A stretch of 22,549 nt of DNA. It comes from Bacteroidota bacterium (GTDB taxonomy: Bacteria > Bacteroidota > Bacteroidia > B-17B0 > Aurantibacillaceae). The position numbers and the translations under genes are program-made. Within the stretch, counting starts at the first letter, position 1, and each line of letters opens with the position of its first letter. Of the stretch, positions 1 to 8,348 are shown one piece after another. The stretch lies in NCBI GenBank assembly GCA_023433205.1, contig JAEZDS010000141.1, positions 1 to 22,549 on the forward strand, in the 5' to 3' direction. The notes under the pieces were generated by a model. That model ran no database searches. It was given only the letters and a program-made list of their open reading frames with translations, and was not told where the DNA came from.

Positions 1-873
1 TGTTTGTGGTGTGCCTGTTCCATAAATACCCGCCAGATACAGATTCGATCCATCACAATCGCCTTTTGCATTGGTTGTTGGTAACGATACTGTCCACGCT
101 GTTTTGCCCTCTGGGTTCAAGCAAACAACGTCACAGTTAAAACCGTACGAGTCAGCTATGAGGTATGAATAACCGTTAGGATCAACCACTATGTTATCAA
201 AATACGGCCCAACCTGGTAAATCCACTCAGGATGCCCATCAGCATTAAATTTTGTATACAAGCCGTTAATGATCTTGTAGGCGTTTCCCTGATTGTCGTA
301 TTTACAAAATCGGCTTTGCTCTTTAAGATCAGTGTGGACCAGAGTCCCCTGAGCGTCGTACTGATGCAAAGCCACTTTACCGCCGCCGATCCCACTCCGA
401 AGCTCGATCAGGCCTTTTTGGTTGGTAACAACCGTGTTTGGACTGGAAGGTGAGATCGGCATGGGAGTATGCCATTTGTAGGCACCGTTTTTATTTAGAC
501 AAATCATATATGTACCTGGATTGACTGGAGTTCCGCAGATACTGGAGGTGGTATCAAAGAAGCGCTGAGCGAAATAAATATTGCCTTCAGCATCGCAGTG
601 TAAATTACTTCTGTCACCGCCGCCGATTATATCATCTCTGTACCAGATTCTTTTACCCGAAGCATCAAGCGTTGTAACGTATAGACTGCCTGTTGGATTA
701 TACCTGTCCGGAACCCCCTGGCCCCCGAACATCACGAGCCTGTCTGAAGAAACTGCCTTAATATCCCCCACACTTACTGAAGCATTGTAATCGAGGGTAT
801 CGAACCACATCAGTTGCTGGCCTGAAAGGCTACTACAGCAAGCTGTGAAAAAACAAAGCGAAAAAAATTTCAT
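1..873 (-). CDS. Secreted repeat (beta-propeller-like) protein, partial, paralogue of the 1267-2589 gene
   Basis: The frame is open from an ATG at 871-873 to the window edge, giving 291 codons with the C-terminus missing. Residues 1 to about 18 form a signal peptide (MKFFSLCFFTACC, small residues, then SGQQ). The rest has repeated blocks in which a Gly-rich turn is followed by a Trp (SGKRIWYRD, NGAYKWHT, DGHPEWIYQ, EGKTAWTVS), as in PQQ-like or SBBP-type propeller repeats. It aligns along its full visible length with the 1267-2589 product, with long near-identical stretches such as FGGQG(V/I)PDRYNP and SLYVTTLDASGKRIWYRD. By analogy the missing end probably carries a T9SS sorting domain (inference). 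A terminator separates it from the upstream paralogue, so it probably has its own promoter, but I see no convincing one. Molecular function is unknown; a surface or secreted adhesin-like role is only a guess. Confidence 0.85.
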   Translation of the reverse strand, partial: MKFFSLCFFTACCSSLSGQQLMWFDTLDYNASVSVGDIKAVSSDRLVMFGGQGVPDRYNPTGSLYVTTLDASGKRIWYRDDIIGGGDRSNLHCDAEGNIYFAQRFFDTTSSICGTPVNPGTYMICLNKNGAYKWHTPMPISPSSPNTVVTNQKGLIELRSGIGGGKVALHQYDAQGTLVHTDLKEQSRFCKYDNQGNAYKIINGLYTKFNADGHPEWIYQVGPYFDNIVVDPNGYSYLIADSYGFNCDVVCLNPEGKTAWTVSLPTTNAKGDCDGSNLYLAGIYGTGTPQT

Positions 874-1266
874 TGAACCAATTTTAAAGCCAGCGTGGAC
901 TCACTTCATAAAAATAATACACAAGCCAAACGCGTGCCGGGGTTTACAAAAAAGAGTTCCTATCTCTCCGAAAACCCCAACACTTGCCCGTTTCGAGCAA
1001 CCAAATCCCCACATTCACATGATTTATATTAAAAAATGTTAGGAATTGGTTTTGCAATTACCACTGACCATCGCCGTCCCACTCGCCAGTCATCTGGTTG
1101 CGATTCAAAAAACAAAAAAAAAAACACAGAAGAGAAGGTTATACACCGGCTTCTTTGCCAAACGGTATAACACTAAAAAAGGCAGACCTCGCGATAGCTT
1201 GCGAAAATCTGCCTCCAGAACTGAGCTATACTTCCGATATATCTCGTTCTTTCTCATCTTGTGTTC
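874..1266. other. Intergenic region between the tandem paralogues
   Basis: This gap of 393 bases holds no credible gene. It contains the terminator at 1174-1214, serving the 1267-2589 gene, and an A-rich run around 1106-1131. The part next to 873 should hold the promoter of the left paralogue, but no clean TTG/TAnnTTTG pair was found. Short plus-strand ORFs here have unlikely compositions and run into the antisense of the flanking genes. Confidence 0.7.
1174..1214 (-). terminator. Rho-independent terminator of the 1267-2589 gene
   Basis: AGGCAGA at 1180-1186 pairs perfectly with TCTGCCT at 1208-1214. An inner stem is formed by TCGC at 1189-1192 and GCGA at 1201-1204. Read on the minus strand, the hairpin is followed by a U run (complement of A at 1175-1180). 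It lies about 50 bases after the stop of the 1267-2589 gene, so it should insulate the left paralogue. Confidence 0.75.
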
Positions 1267-2589
1267 TTATTCAACAATGATCTTTTTAACCTGCGCGGGG
1301 CCGTTCACCGGCTGTATGCGTACCTGGTAAATGCCTTTGGCGTTTTGTTTGAGATTAATCTCCTGGTGGCCGCTGCAACCAGTTACCTCACGAACCACTT
1401 TTCCCGAGGCATCGAATACCTTGTAGCTGAACTCTGTGCAGTTTTCAGGAACGGTGACTGTGAAAACGTCGCTGCCAGGGTTGGGGAAGATACCGAACTG
1501 ACCGATTGCATGACCGTCTTCTATTCCGGTTGTAACAGGTGTAACAGGCTGGTAACTCTGGTCTTTTAACATAAGAAGGTAGGCGTGTATGGTAGAGTTG
1601 TCAAAATGTGCGCCTACAAATACGTTGCCTCCGGCAGCACTTAGGGCCATTACTTTGAAATACTTCGAGTGTGGGATGTACTTTGACCACACTATTTCGC
1701 CTGTTCTTGCATTCGTTTTATGTACTACGCCTCCCATGCGCACACCGTTCTCATAGTACTGGCCCGCAGTGTATAAGTTTGCACCGTCGCAGTCACCAAT
1801 TGTGCCTCCAATGGGTTTAATCCATTCGACTACTCCGGAAGTGTTAATCTTGGTGACATAATCTGCGAGAATATAAGAACAGCCATACGGATCAATTATT
1901 ATTCTTGCATAATCCAAATCTTCCTGACCAACCATGTATATCCATAGGGGATGACCGTCAGGATTGAACTTGGTAAGTAGTCCATTAATAATTTTGTAAG
2001 CATTGCCCTGGCTATCGTATATGCAGAATCTGCTTTGTTCATCATGATTAGAATTGATCAGATTACCCTGAACATCGTACTGATGAAGCGCTGTTTTTCC
2101 ATTGCCGATAAAGCTTCGGAGCTCGATTACCCCCTTTTTGTCAGAAACAACAGAATAATTGCTTGATGGAAAAACAGGCATCAGAGAATGCCATTCATAT
2201 TCACCCTCTTTGCTCAGGCGAATCATGTAGGTTCCGGGATTGATGGAAGTTCCGCAAATACTTGACGTGGTATCAAAAAACCGCTGCGCGAAATAAATAT
2301 TGCCTTCCAGATCGCAGTGTAGGTTGCTCTTGCTTCCACCGCCGATTATGTCATCCCTATACCAGATTCTTTTACCAGAAGCATCTAGCGTTGTAACATA
2401 CAAACTGCCAACGGGGTTATACCTGTCAGGGATTCCCTGGCCTCCGAACATTACAACCTTTTCTGACGAATGTGCATGGATGTGTCCAACGCTAACTGCC
2501 ACATTGTAATCCAGCGTATCGAACCAAATGAGCTGTTGGCAAAACACGCTTTTAGTCGCTAAAAAAAGAAAAAGTGATGCATGTTTCAT
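1267..2589 (-). CDS. T9SS-secreted repeat (beta-propeller-like) protein
   Basis: This is a 440-residue protein. Residues 1 to about 18 are a signal peptide (MKHASLFLFLATKSVFCQQ); the Cys lacks a good lipobox because Phe precedes it. Residues from about 20 to 350 hold repeats of a Gly turn followed by Trp (SGKRIWYRD, EGEYEWHS, DGHPLWIYM, SGVVEWIKP, TGEIVWSKY), which suggests a PQQ-like or SBBP-type propeller. Residues from about 362 to 440 are a T9SS type A sorting domain with FPNP at 368-371, a central FSYKVFDASGKVV strand pair, GIYQVRI, and a KKIIVE end. It should therefore cross the outer membrane through T9SS and be anchored or released. It is a close paralogue of the partial gene at 1-873; divergence is greatest in the signal peptide and in the middle. 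The ATG chosen directly precedes the signal peptide. Ligand and function are unknown. Confidence 0.9.
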   Translation of the reverse strand: MKHASLFLFLATKSVFCQQLIWFDTLDYNVAVSVGHIHAHSSEKVVMFGGQGIPDRYNPVGSLYVTTLDASGKRIWYRDDIIGGGSKSNLHCDLEGNIYFAQRFFDTTSSICGTSINPGTYMIRLSKEGEYEWHSLMPVFPSSNYSVVSDKKGVIELRSFIGNGKTALHQYDVQGNLINSNHDEQSRFCIYDSQGNAYKIINGLLTKFNPDGHPLWIYMVGQEDLDYARIIIDPYGCSYILADYVTKINTSGVVEWIKPIGGTIGDCDGANLYTAGQYYENGVRMGGVVHKTNARTGEIVWSKYIPHSKYFKVMALSAAGGNVFVGAHFDNSTIHAYLLMLKDQSYQPVTPVTTGIEDGHAIGQFGIFPNPGSDVFTVTVPENCTEFSYKVFDASGKVVREVTGCSGHQEINLKQNAKGIYQVRIQPVNGPAQVKKIIVE

Positions 2590-2718
2590 CGTTTCAGATT
2601 TTCAATAAAGGTATAATATGATTCAAGGAAGACCTTTTCGTTTTCGGCCAACGCCCAGTTTAAATAGCCAAAAATTCGTTCAAACTAAAATTTTATGTCT
2701 TAACCAAAACCAATACAC

Positions 2719-4827
2719 ATGAAACACACCATGAAAATGTTATGCTTTGGCATAGCGCTAAATGTTAGCCAACTGGGCTCGCAAGTCAAAATTTCTCCCG
2801 CTTTTTACGGAGTCCCTTTATGGTATAGCGACTACACCATTGCCCCTTTCGGGTCAGTCAGTACCTTCGGCACAACTGTGTGGGATGCGCTAAAAGAAAC
2901 ACAAGCCTCTACCATACGCGTAGGAGGTGAGCAGTATTGTGTGGATAACCCAGAGCATCAACCCGATGCCCGGCCTGCACTATTTCCGCATAGTGGCACT
3001 CAGGAAAACCTAAAACCCAACCCTGCAGGCTACGTCAAGATCGTAGATGACGCCCGGGCCAACGGCATGGAGCCAATGATCCAGGTCCCTATTGAAGTAT
3101 TTCGGGGTTTACGCAGCATTGAAGAGCAGGCTTTGGAAGCAGCTGATATCGTGCGTACGGTAAATATTATTCACAAACGCAACGTGAGGTTCTGGATTAT
3201 TGGAAACGAGCCGGCGAAATCCAATAAACTTACGTCAAACCAAGACGGGAAAGCAATGGTGAAAAAATACATTCAGGCTTTTGCTACCAAAATGAAAGAT
3301 GTGGACCCGGACATAAAGATCATCGGGTTTGAGCACGATCAAACGGAGGAAGCGAATTATAAGCCCTGGTCTGGGGAATTGATCACATTGCCTACGGGTT
3401 CACTTTCCATCACAGGCACAATTACCAGTGGCAACGGCCAGGGTAAATGTTTTATTGACTACTGGAGCTGGCACCAGTATGGAGGATATAATAGCGCGAT
3501 AACAGGAACCGCTTCACCAAGCAACCGCGCCAGTTATGTTGAGACCGGGTACAATTTTGCAGATAAGTTCAAAGCAGTGCCCGGCGATTTTTCGTTGACC
3601 ACCATCAATGCAGCGCGGCCGTCCGATCAGCCGCTTAAACTCATTGTGAATGAATTTAACATGCTGCCTGTTCAGGGTGCCACCGGCAATTCCTCGGTTA
3701 CTTCAGGTGAAATTTCAGGGGATCAATTCAATGGCAACTCGTTTCTCTCGGGCCAGCTGATCGTGGATATGATGGCCGGCATGCTCGGCACCGGACAAAG
3801 TAATAATGAGCCCTGGTATGAATTCAGCAACGTGTGGGGCGCGGCTGAAAACGATGCTACCTCTTTTATTGACAATGGCACCGACAAAAAACCTACCTAC
3901 TGGCACTTCTGGCTGATGTCGAAGTATTTTCATGGCACATTTTTCAAGAACGACGCGGCATCCACAACCTCCTTCGACCTGGCGCGTTGTTACAAAGCCT
4001 ACGCCTGCAAATCATCAGATTACATCGCAGTGCTGGTAATGAACCAGACCCAGGTCACAACAAGCACCGATGTTGCGACTTATGTGGCCTCTCCGGGAAC
4101 AAAGAATTTCAGTATACGCTTTGATGGCGGCGGTTCTCCTGATTTCCAGTTCAACATGGGTGGTACAGGAACCGCCTATAATAGTACCATCGCTCCCAGT
4201 TCCACCAGCCTGCTTTTCTTTAATTGCGATGGTTCAACCTACCTTGGCAGATATGATCTTACACCTGCCTGGGTCGCCGCCAATCTTACCGCACTTACTC
4301 CAACATCAAGCGGCACCATTCCCGGTCTGTCCTCAGTTGGCGCCAGCGGCAGCAGTTGCAAAACGAGCGGCAATACGGTTACACTCACCGCGCCTTCAAG
4401 CGCAAGCTGGTATGAGTCTTCGGATCCGGGCACTCCTATTCTTTCTGCCAGCACCACCTTTACCGCCAACGCGGGCATGTATTATGCCAGCACCAGCGGA
4501 AGCTGTAGCGGGCAGGATCGCCGGCTGGTGTCGGTGGTGAATGATATCGCGCCCATAATTTCCCGCAAACAGTCTTTCGTTCAGCGATGCACGCCGGGAA
4601 GCCCTCCTACGATGGAAGTGGAGCTAGGTGCTTACAACAATACTTGGACGCCAACGGCCTCCGTGACATCAACAGGGGCGCATAATCAGACGGCATTTGC
4701 AGGAAACCTCTCTGATATTATATTTACTGTTTCAGTCAACGATCCAAATCATAGTTGTGCAACTTCAGAAACAGTGGCGAGTCTTGTTGGAAATGGTTTT
4801 TTGAAGGTGACCTTACTCTTTGGATGA
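2719..4827 (+). CDS. Secreted clan GH-A-like glycosidase, N-terminal part of a frame-broken gene
   Basis: This reading frame gives 702 residues. Residues 1 to about 21 look like a signal peptide. Residues about 25-450 resemble a clan GH-A (beta/alpha)8 barrel of the GH39/GH44/GH51 kind. FWIIGNEP places a likely acid/base Glu at 164, IVNEFN places a likely nucleophile Glu at 312, and WSWHQYG (249-255) sits between them as in those families. Exact family and substrate cannot be fixed by eye; a plant or algal polysaccharide is an inference. Residues about 500-690 are Ser/Thr/Gly-rich linker and Ig-like sequence. The last residues (from about 695, after VGNGF) look out of frame, because the continuing domain is in the next ORF. 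The intact protein would be about 1202 residues and end at 6326. The gene diverges from the 1267-2589 gene, with 129 bases between. Confidence 0.85.
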   Translation: MKHTMKMLCFGIALNVSQLGSQVKISPAFYGVPLWYSDYTIAPFGSVSTFGTTVWDALKETQASTIRVGGEQYCVDNPEHQPDARPALFPHSGTQENLKPNPAGYVKIVDDARANGMEPMIQVPIEVFRGLRSIEEQALEAADIVRTVNIIHKRNVRFWIIGNEPAKSNKLTSNQDGKAMVKKYIQAFATKMKDVDPDIKIIGFEHDQTEEANYKPWSGELITLPTGSLSITGTITSGNGQGKCFIDYWSWHQYGGYNSAITGTASPSNRASYVETGYNFADKFKAVPGDFSLTTINAARPSDQPLKLIVNEFNMLPVQGATGNSSVTSGEISGDQFNGNSFLSGQLIVDMMAGMLGTGQSNNEPWYEFSNVWGAAENDATSFIDNGTDKKPTYWHFWLMSKYFHGTFFKNDAASTTSFDLARCYKAYACKSSDYIAVLVMNQTQVTTSTDVATYVASPGTKNFSIRFDGGGSPDFQFNMGGTGTAYNSTIAPSSTSLLFFNCDGSTYLGRYDLTPAWVAANLTALTPTSSGTIPGLSSVGASGSSCKTSGNTVTLTAPSSASWYESSDPGTPILSASTTFTANAGMYYASTSGSCSGQDRRLVSVVNDIAPIISRKQSFVQRCTPGSPPTMEVELGAYNNTWTPTASVTSTGAHNQTAFAGNLSDIIFTVSVNDPNHSCATSETVASLVGNGFLKVTLLFG

Positions 4828-6326
4828 AGGATTTTGCTACAGACGATGGAACGCCACATAACCAGGCTTTTATTTTTAACAGTCCCGACATCTGGTTGTC
4901 ATCAACACCCGGAGGATCAGCAATCAACAATGGTGTGCATGTAGGAAATGTAACTCCCCATTACCTGAATGTTCGGGTGCATAATTCCACCAGCAGTACA
5001 AACAGCGGTCTGCTTAAAGTGTACTGGGCCAAAGCCGGTATTGCCCAGACGTGGATTAACGACTGGAATAACGCACTCGTATCTTCTACTGCTGTGCCAA
5101 CCGGGAGTGTGCCTGCCGGTGATATGGTGGCCCATCCTGTTTTTATATCGGTACCTTCAAACACTCACGCGGTGTTCTCTGTGCCCTGGGTGGTGCCAAA
5201 TCCAGCCTGGTACGCTGATGCAACACCAAACGATGCGTTCCATTTTTGTGTAGTGGCCACAATTGAAACAGGCTGCAATACTTTACCAAACTCCACTTAC
5301 CTGGCGGCAAATGTGCAGCAGAGCAACAAATTTAGCTGGAAGAATTTTAGTGTATTGATTGATTATTTTCTGCCAAAACTTAACCCTGTGCCTGCCGGGA
5401 ATATTCATCTCGATCATGGTTCCACATTTAAAGTGGTGGCAAATTCGCACGAGAATGTAATAGGAGAGGTGCTTCAGGAATATGCCGATGTATCACTGGT
5501 GCTCACCGAACCATTTCGGGAGATATGGGAGAATGGCGGCTTTGCAGGCACAGGAATATCAGCACTCAATAATAAGATTTCCTTTAATCACCCCTGGGCA
5601 GAAATAGACAATTTGTATTTTGAAGATGGGCGGAAGGAGCTTTCTTACTTTATTGTGCATTTTAAAAAACAGGCGCCGCTTGAAAATGAATTTTATATTG
5701 ATCTGATGGAGTATGAATTACTTGCAGGCAAAGACTCATTAGTGGGAGGGATACAATACAGGGTAGTACCCCCAATTTGTCCTCAGGTAAAGGTTGCTGC
5801 TGATACGGTTGTGATTGATCCGGCCTGTGTAGCTTATCTAAGCGCCTTTGAACCTGATACTGAAGTGGACTTTGGCTGGTACAATACTACTGACAGTCTT
5901 GTTAGTGCTAATTATTTTGCTACGGTCTCACCAGGCGGCAGTGGCTACTTTATCCTGAAGGGAACGCAAAATGGCTGTACTATTTCTGATTCAACATACA
6001 TCGTTGTTACTGCAGAATCTGGCTGTCTTGCCAGAAGCTCACGACCAGCCACCGAAGACAGTTTAGCTGCTGCGCTTTCTAAGTTGCACATCTATCCTAA
6101 CCCGGCTTCAAAACAAACCACTGTTGAATATGAACTTTCAGGAGCTACAGATGGTGTAATTGTTGTTACAAACACCTTTGGGCAAATTGTTTATAACAAA
6201 GATCTTACTGCTCTAAGCAGCGAACTTAGTCTTAACTGCACTACCTTCTCTCCAGGGTTGTACATTGTGTCTCTTTATACTGGCAAAACCATTCAGGCAG
6301 CTGTAAAATTGATAATCGCTGATTAA
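4755..6326 (+). CDS. C-terminal part of the frame-broken surface glycosidase: SPDIW module and T9SS tail
   Basis: The open frame from the ATG at 4755 gives 523 residues, but the first 14 or so look like an out-of-frame reading. True coding probably begins near 4803 as a continuation of the 2719 frame. The module starting EGDLTLWMKDFATDDGTPHN, then FNSPDIWLS, LNVRVHNSTS, LKVYWAKAG and the FHFCVVATIETG region, matches a module I recognise from large Bacteroidota surface proteins; its fold is probably Ig-like (inference). It starts before the next ATG at 4824, which supports the frame break rather than an independent gene. A further Cys-bearing Ig-like region (about residues 340-425) leads to a T9SS type A sorting domain at about 441-523, with YPNP at 447-450, GQIVY, GLYIVSL and an end in KLIIAD. 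There is no signal peptide of its own, so as a separate protein it would not be exported. Confidence 0.8.
   Translation: MCNFRNSGESCWKWFFEGDLTLWMKDFATDDGTPHNQAFIFNSPDIWLSSTPGGSAINNGVHVGNVTPHYLNVRVHNSTSSTNSGLLKVYWAKAGIAQTWINDWNNALVSSTAVPTGSVPAGDMVAHPVFISVPSNTHAVFSVPWVVPNPAWYADATPNDAFHFCVVATIETGCNTLPNSTYLAANVQQSNKFSWKNFSVLIDYFLPKLNPVPAGNIHLDHGSTFKVVANSHENVIGEVLQEYADVSLVLTEPFREIWENGGFAGTGISALNNKISFNHPWAEIDNLYFEDGRKELSYFIVHFKKQAPLENEFYIDLMEYELLAGKDSLVGGIQYRVVPPICPQVKVAADTVVIDPACVAYLSAFEPDTEVDFGWYNTTDSLVSANYFATVSPGGSGYFILKGTQNGCTISDSTYIVVTAESGCLARSSRPATEDSLAAALSKLHIYPNPASKQTTVEYELSGATDGVIVVTNTFGQIVYNKDLTALSSELSLNCTTFSPGLYIVSLYTGKTIQAAVKLIIAD
4797..4803 (+). other. Frame break at a T6 run; T TTT TTG slippery heptamer
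   Basis: The upstream frame reads GGT TTT TTG AAG and stops at 4825-4827. The downstream frame reads TTT TTT GAA GGT and carries the rest of the protein. Moving from the first to the second is a -1 shift exactly at T TTT TTG, which fits the X XXY YYZ slippery consensus. One missing T in the run (seven to six) would give the same picture. I see only weak downstream pairing (CCTT near 4811 with AAGG near 4826), so a stimulatory structure is not evident. An indel, real or from sequencing, is the simpler reading. Confidence 0.7.
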
Positions 6327-6344
6327 TAAAAACAAAACAAAAAC

Positions 6345-6384
6345 AAAAAATGCCGGACCTGTTTTACAAGGGGTCCGGCTTTTT
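6345..6384. terminator. Bidirectional Rho-independent terminator
   Basis: GCCGGACC at 6352-6359 pairs perfectly with GGTCCGGC at 6372-6379 around a 12-base loop. A-rich sequence lies on the left (6345-6350) and a T run on the right (6380-6384). It sits between the convergent ends of the plus-strand gene (6326) and the minus-strand gene (6462), so it can serve both. Confidence 0.85.
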
Positions 6385-6461
6385 GTTTTTTATCAATATC
6401 AAACGCTTAAAATGGTTTGAAAGAGAGTACCTTACATAATCACCTTCATTAAGTTTTCGCC

Positions 6462-7385
6462 TCAATCAAACTTCCTCGCATAACTCAGATAAGGCAAAGG
6501 CAAAGAAAAACTACGGTTGCCGGCCAGGATCTGGCTCTGCGGATCTCTCAGGAAACTATAAAAACCAAACGACCAGCAGCGCTTCTCATCATTGAGGAAC
6601 TTTAATCCTGCTCCTCCAATCATCAGCATCTCTTCAGGCAGCATGTGGCCGTCGAGTACCAGCGACCAGCGACTGGCAAATCGGTTGCAGAAGCCCATTG
6701 AAAGTATAGGGGTCTGAATAAAAGTGTTGCCGCTGAGGTTGAGCCCGAACAATGCTGAATTAAGGCCAATAAGTCCGGCCCCTGCAGTAAAGTTACGGTT
6801 GCTGTTGCCCTGAGTAAGTTTAGCCTGCAATAAAAAGCCCAGCAGGTTAGAGCTGCCATCATTGCCTCCCAGCCACGCAAAAGCGTTTGCAGAGGCGCCT
6901 ACGTAGGTGTTTCTGTTTACCTTAAAAGTGTTTTTAACGCCGATGGCGCAGGGATAAAAGGTTAAAGCCGTGGCGTTGATCGCCCAGTTCTCGTTAAAGG
7001 CATATTGTATGTTCTCCAGTATCAGCCAGTGACCCGTTGAGCTCAGTTGCTGAGGTTCAAATGGCAGGGCAGGGGAAAAGAGCATGTAGTTCTCAGGATG
7101 TGGATTTGTGCCCAGCACATCCTCACGCAAACTCTCGCTGGTGGAAACTACCTCTACCTTTACAATGGTGCTTTTTCTTATTTCTGTGCGCTTCAGGTCG
7201 GGCCTGCTTTCAATAGTTAAGTAATCGGCGCTTTCCTCCACCACAAAACCCTTATGCTCACTGCCGTCGTTGAGTGTAAACCGGTAGTGTCTGCCATGTT
7301 TAAGTTTTAAGGAATCGGCCTGCGCAGCCAGACAAATTTGCAACAGCAAAAAAACAGGTAACAGATATTTATTTACGTTGCGCAT
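6462..7385 (-). CDS. Hypothetical exported protein with SH3/Sm-like N-terminal region
   Basis: This is a 307-residue protein of unrecognised function. Residues 1 to about 23 are a clear signal peptide (KYLLPVFLLLQICLAAQA). Residues about 28-80 contain a small beta-rich stretch (RFTLNDGSEHKGFVVEE, DYLTIES, IRKSTIVKVEVV) resembling an Sm- or SH3-like barrel of the sort found in proteins sensing or describing nucleotide or peptide ligands; this is only a resemblance. The rest alternates polar and hydrophobic residues with Gly and aromatic residues and ends SYARKFD, which fits an outer-membrane or periplasmic beta-structure. Its ATG lies 17 bases inside the 3' end of prmC, so the two are very likely co-transcribed and translationally coupled. 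The functional link with prmC is not obvious. Confidence 0.8.
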   Translation of the reverse strand: MRNVNKYLLPVFLLLQICLAAQADSLKLKHGRHYRFTLNDGSEHKGFVVEESADYLTIESRPDLKRTEIRKSTIVKVEVVSTSESLREDVLGTNPHPENYMLFSPALPFEPQQLSSTGHWLILENIQYAFNENWAINATALTFYPCAIGVKNTFKVNRNTYVGASANAFAWLGGNDGSSNLLGFLLQAKLTQGNSNRNFTAGAGLIGLNSALFGLNLSGNTFIQTPILSMGFCNRFASRWSLVLDGHMLPEEMLMIGGAGLKFLNDEKRCWSFGFYSFLRDPQSQILAGNRSFSLPLPYLSYARKFD

Positions 7386-8229
7386 ACAAAAATCTCACCT
7401 TGCCGCTGATGTCATGAATTAGTTCCTGGTGATTAAATCTGTCTGTTTCAATTATTTTATCAAGCACTTGAGACGCAGTCTGAGGATTTAATTCAAAAAA
7501 AAGTCTTCCCCCTGGCTTCAGATGTTTAACACTAAGTTCGATTATTTTTTCATAAAAAAGTACAGGCTGTTCCTGGGGTGTAAAAAGTGCCAGCTCCGGT
7601 TCGTGTTTTAAGACCTGATCCTCCATGTTGTCACGTTCAGCGGGCAAAATGTAGGGGGGATTACTCACAATAACATCGTAGGTGGTGGTCAATTCACCTT
7701 TCAAAATATCGCAGTGAAAAAAATTAATAGAGACTTTGTTGGTTTTTGCATTTTCTGTCGCCAGGGTCAGTGCTGCGGGGCTTACATCGCAGGCGCTTAC
7801 CTCAAGAGCCGGCCGGTTTTTTTTTATGGATATTGGGATACAACCACTTCCTGAGCCAATATCGAGTAAATGTCCGCTGTTTTCTGTAAAATATTTAAGT
7901 ACCAGCTGTACCAATTCTTCGGTTTCGGGGCGGGGAATAAGCACTGAAGGATTCACTTTAAACTTCAGACCAAAAAACCAGGCTTCTTTAAGGATGTATT
8001 GAAGTGGTTTGCCGCCTGCAAGTTCTTTGGCGCAATCATAAATTAACAGCATTTCACTCTGGTTGAGATTTTGCTCTAACCTGGTGTGAACCTGGCTTCT
8101 GTTCCAGTTCAGGTAGCTCATTGCTGCCTGCACAAAAAGTTCGGCTATCTCGTTCCTGGTATACAGCGCCGAAAGTTCCCTGAAATAAAAAGAGCGCAGT
8201 TCGCTGAGACGGTTGCTACTTATTCTCAT
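7369..8229 (-). CDS. prmC: Peptide chain release factor N5-glutamine methyltransferase
   Basis: PrmC (HemK) methylates the Gln of the GGQ motif in release factors RF1 and RF2 using S-adenosylmethionine, in the cytoplasm, and improves translation termination. At 286 residues the protein has the family length. An N-terminal helical substrate-recognition domain covers residues 1 to about 85 and includes GGKPLQYIL. Then come LIPRPETEELV (97-107), the SAM-binding motif LLDIGSGSGC (121-130), the acidic ACDVS (146-150), and the signature NPPY (190-193) that grips the substrate Gln. The ATG at 8227-8229 is the only start before a Met at residue 37. The next gene overlaps its end by 17 bases. It is divergent from gatB, another translation-related gene, across 119 bases. 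Confidence 0.95.
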   Translation of the reverse strand: MRISSNRLSELRSFYFRELSALYTRNEIAELFVQAAMSYLNWNRSQVHTRLEQNLNQSEMLLIYDCAKELAGGKPLQYILKEAWFFGLKFKVNPSVLIPRPETEELVQLVLKYFTENSGHLLDIGSGSGCIPISIKKNRPALEVSACDVSPAALTLATENAKTNKVSINFFHCDILKGELTTTYDVIVSNPPYILPAERDNMEDQVLKHEPELALFTPQEQPVLFYEKIIELSVKHLKPGGRLFFELNPQTASQVLDKIIETDRFNHQELIHDISGKVRFLYAQRK

Positions 8230-8234
8230 TGGGA

Positions 8235-8242
8235 CAAAGGTA
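8235..8242 (-). promoter_or_regulatory. Possible -7 element for prmC
   Basis: On the minus strand the site reads TACCTTTG, a match to the Bacteroidota -7 consensus TAnnTTTG. It ends only five bases before the prmC ATG, which would give a nearly leaderless transcript. The closest upstream TTG (8258-8260) is spaced 15 bases away, shorter than usual, so support is modest. Confidence 0.35.
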
Positions 8243-8324
8243 AATATTCAATGGCGACAAAGAAGCCAGGTGAAGGGCGGGAGTTCTTTCAAAAACCCAG
8301 GCAACCACCACATACAAAAAACCC

Positions 8325-8332
8325 TATCTTTG
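8325..8332 (+). promoter_or_regulatory. Possible -7 element for the gatB operon
   Basis: TATCTTTG matches TAnnTTTG and lies 16 bases before the gatB ATG, a sensible distance for a short leader. I do not see a good TTG at the expected -33 spacing. Confidence 0.4.
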
Positions 8333-8348
8333 CCCTCTTCTGGTATCC

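Noticed and set aside
4070..4540. 156-residue plus-strand ORF inside the glycosidase gene
   Set aside because: It is an alternative frame of a Ser/Thr-rich linker, rich in Pro, Leu and Ala as expected from a frame shift of that composition.
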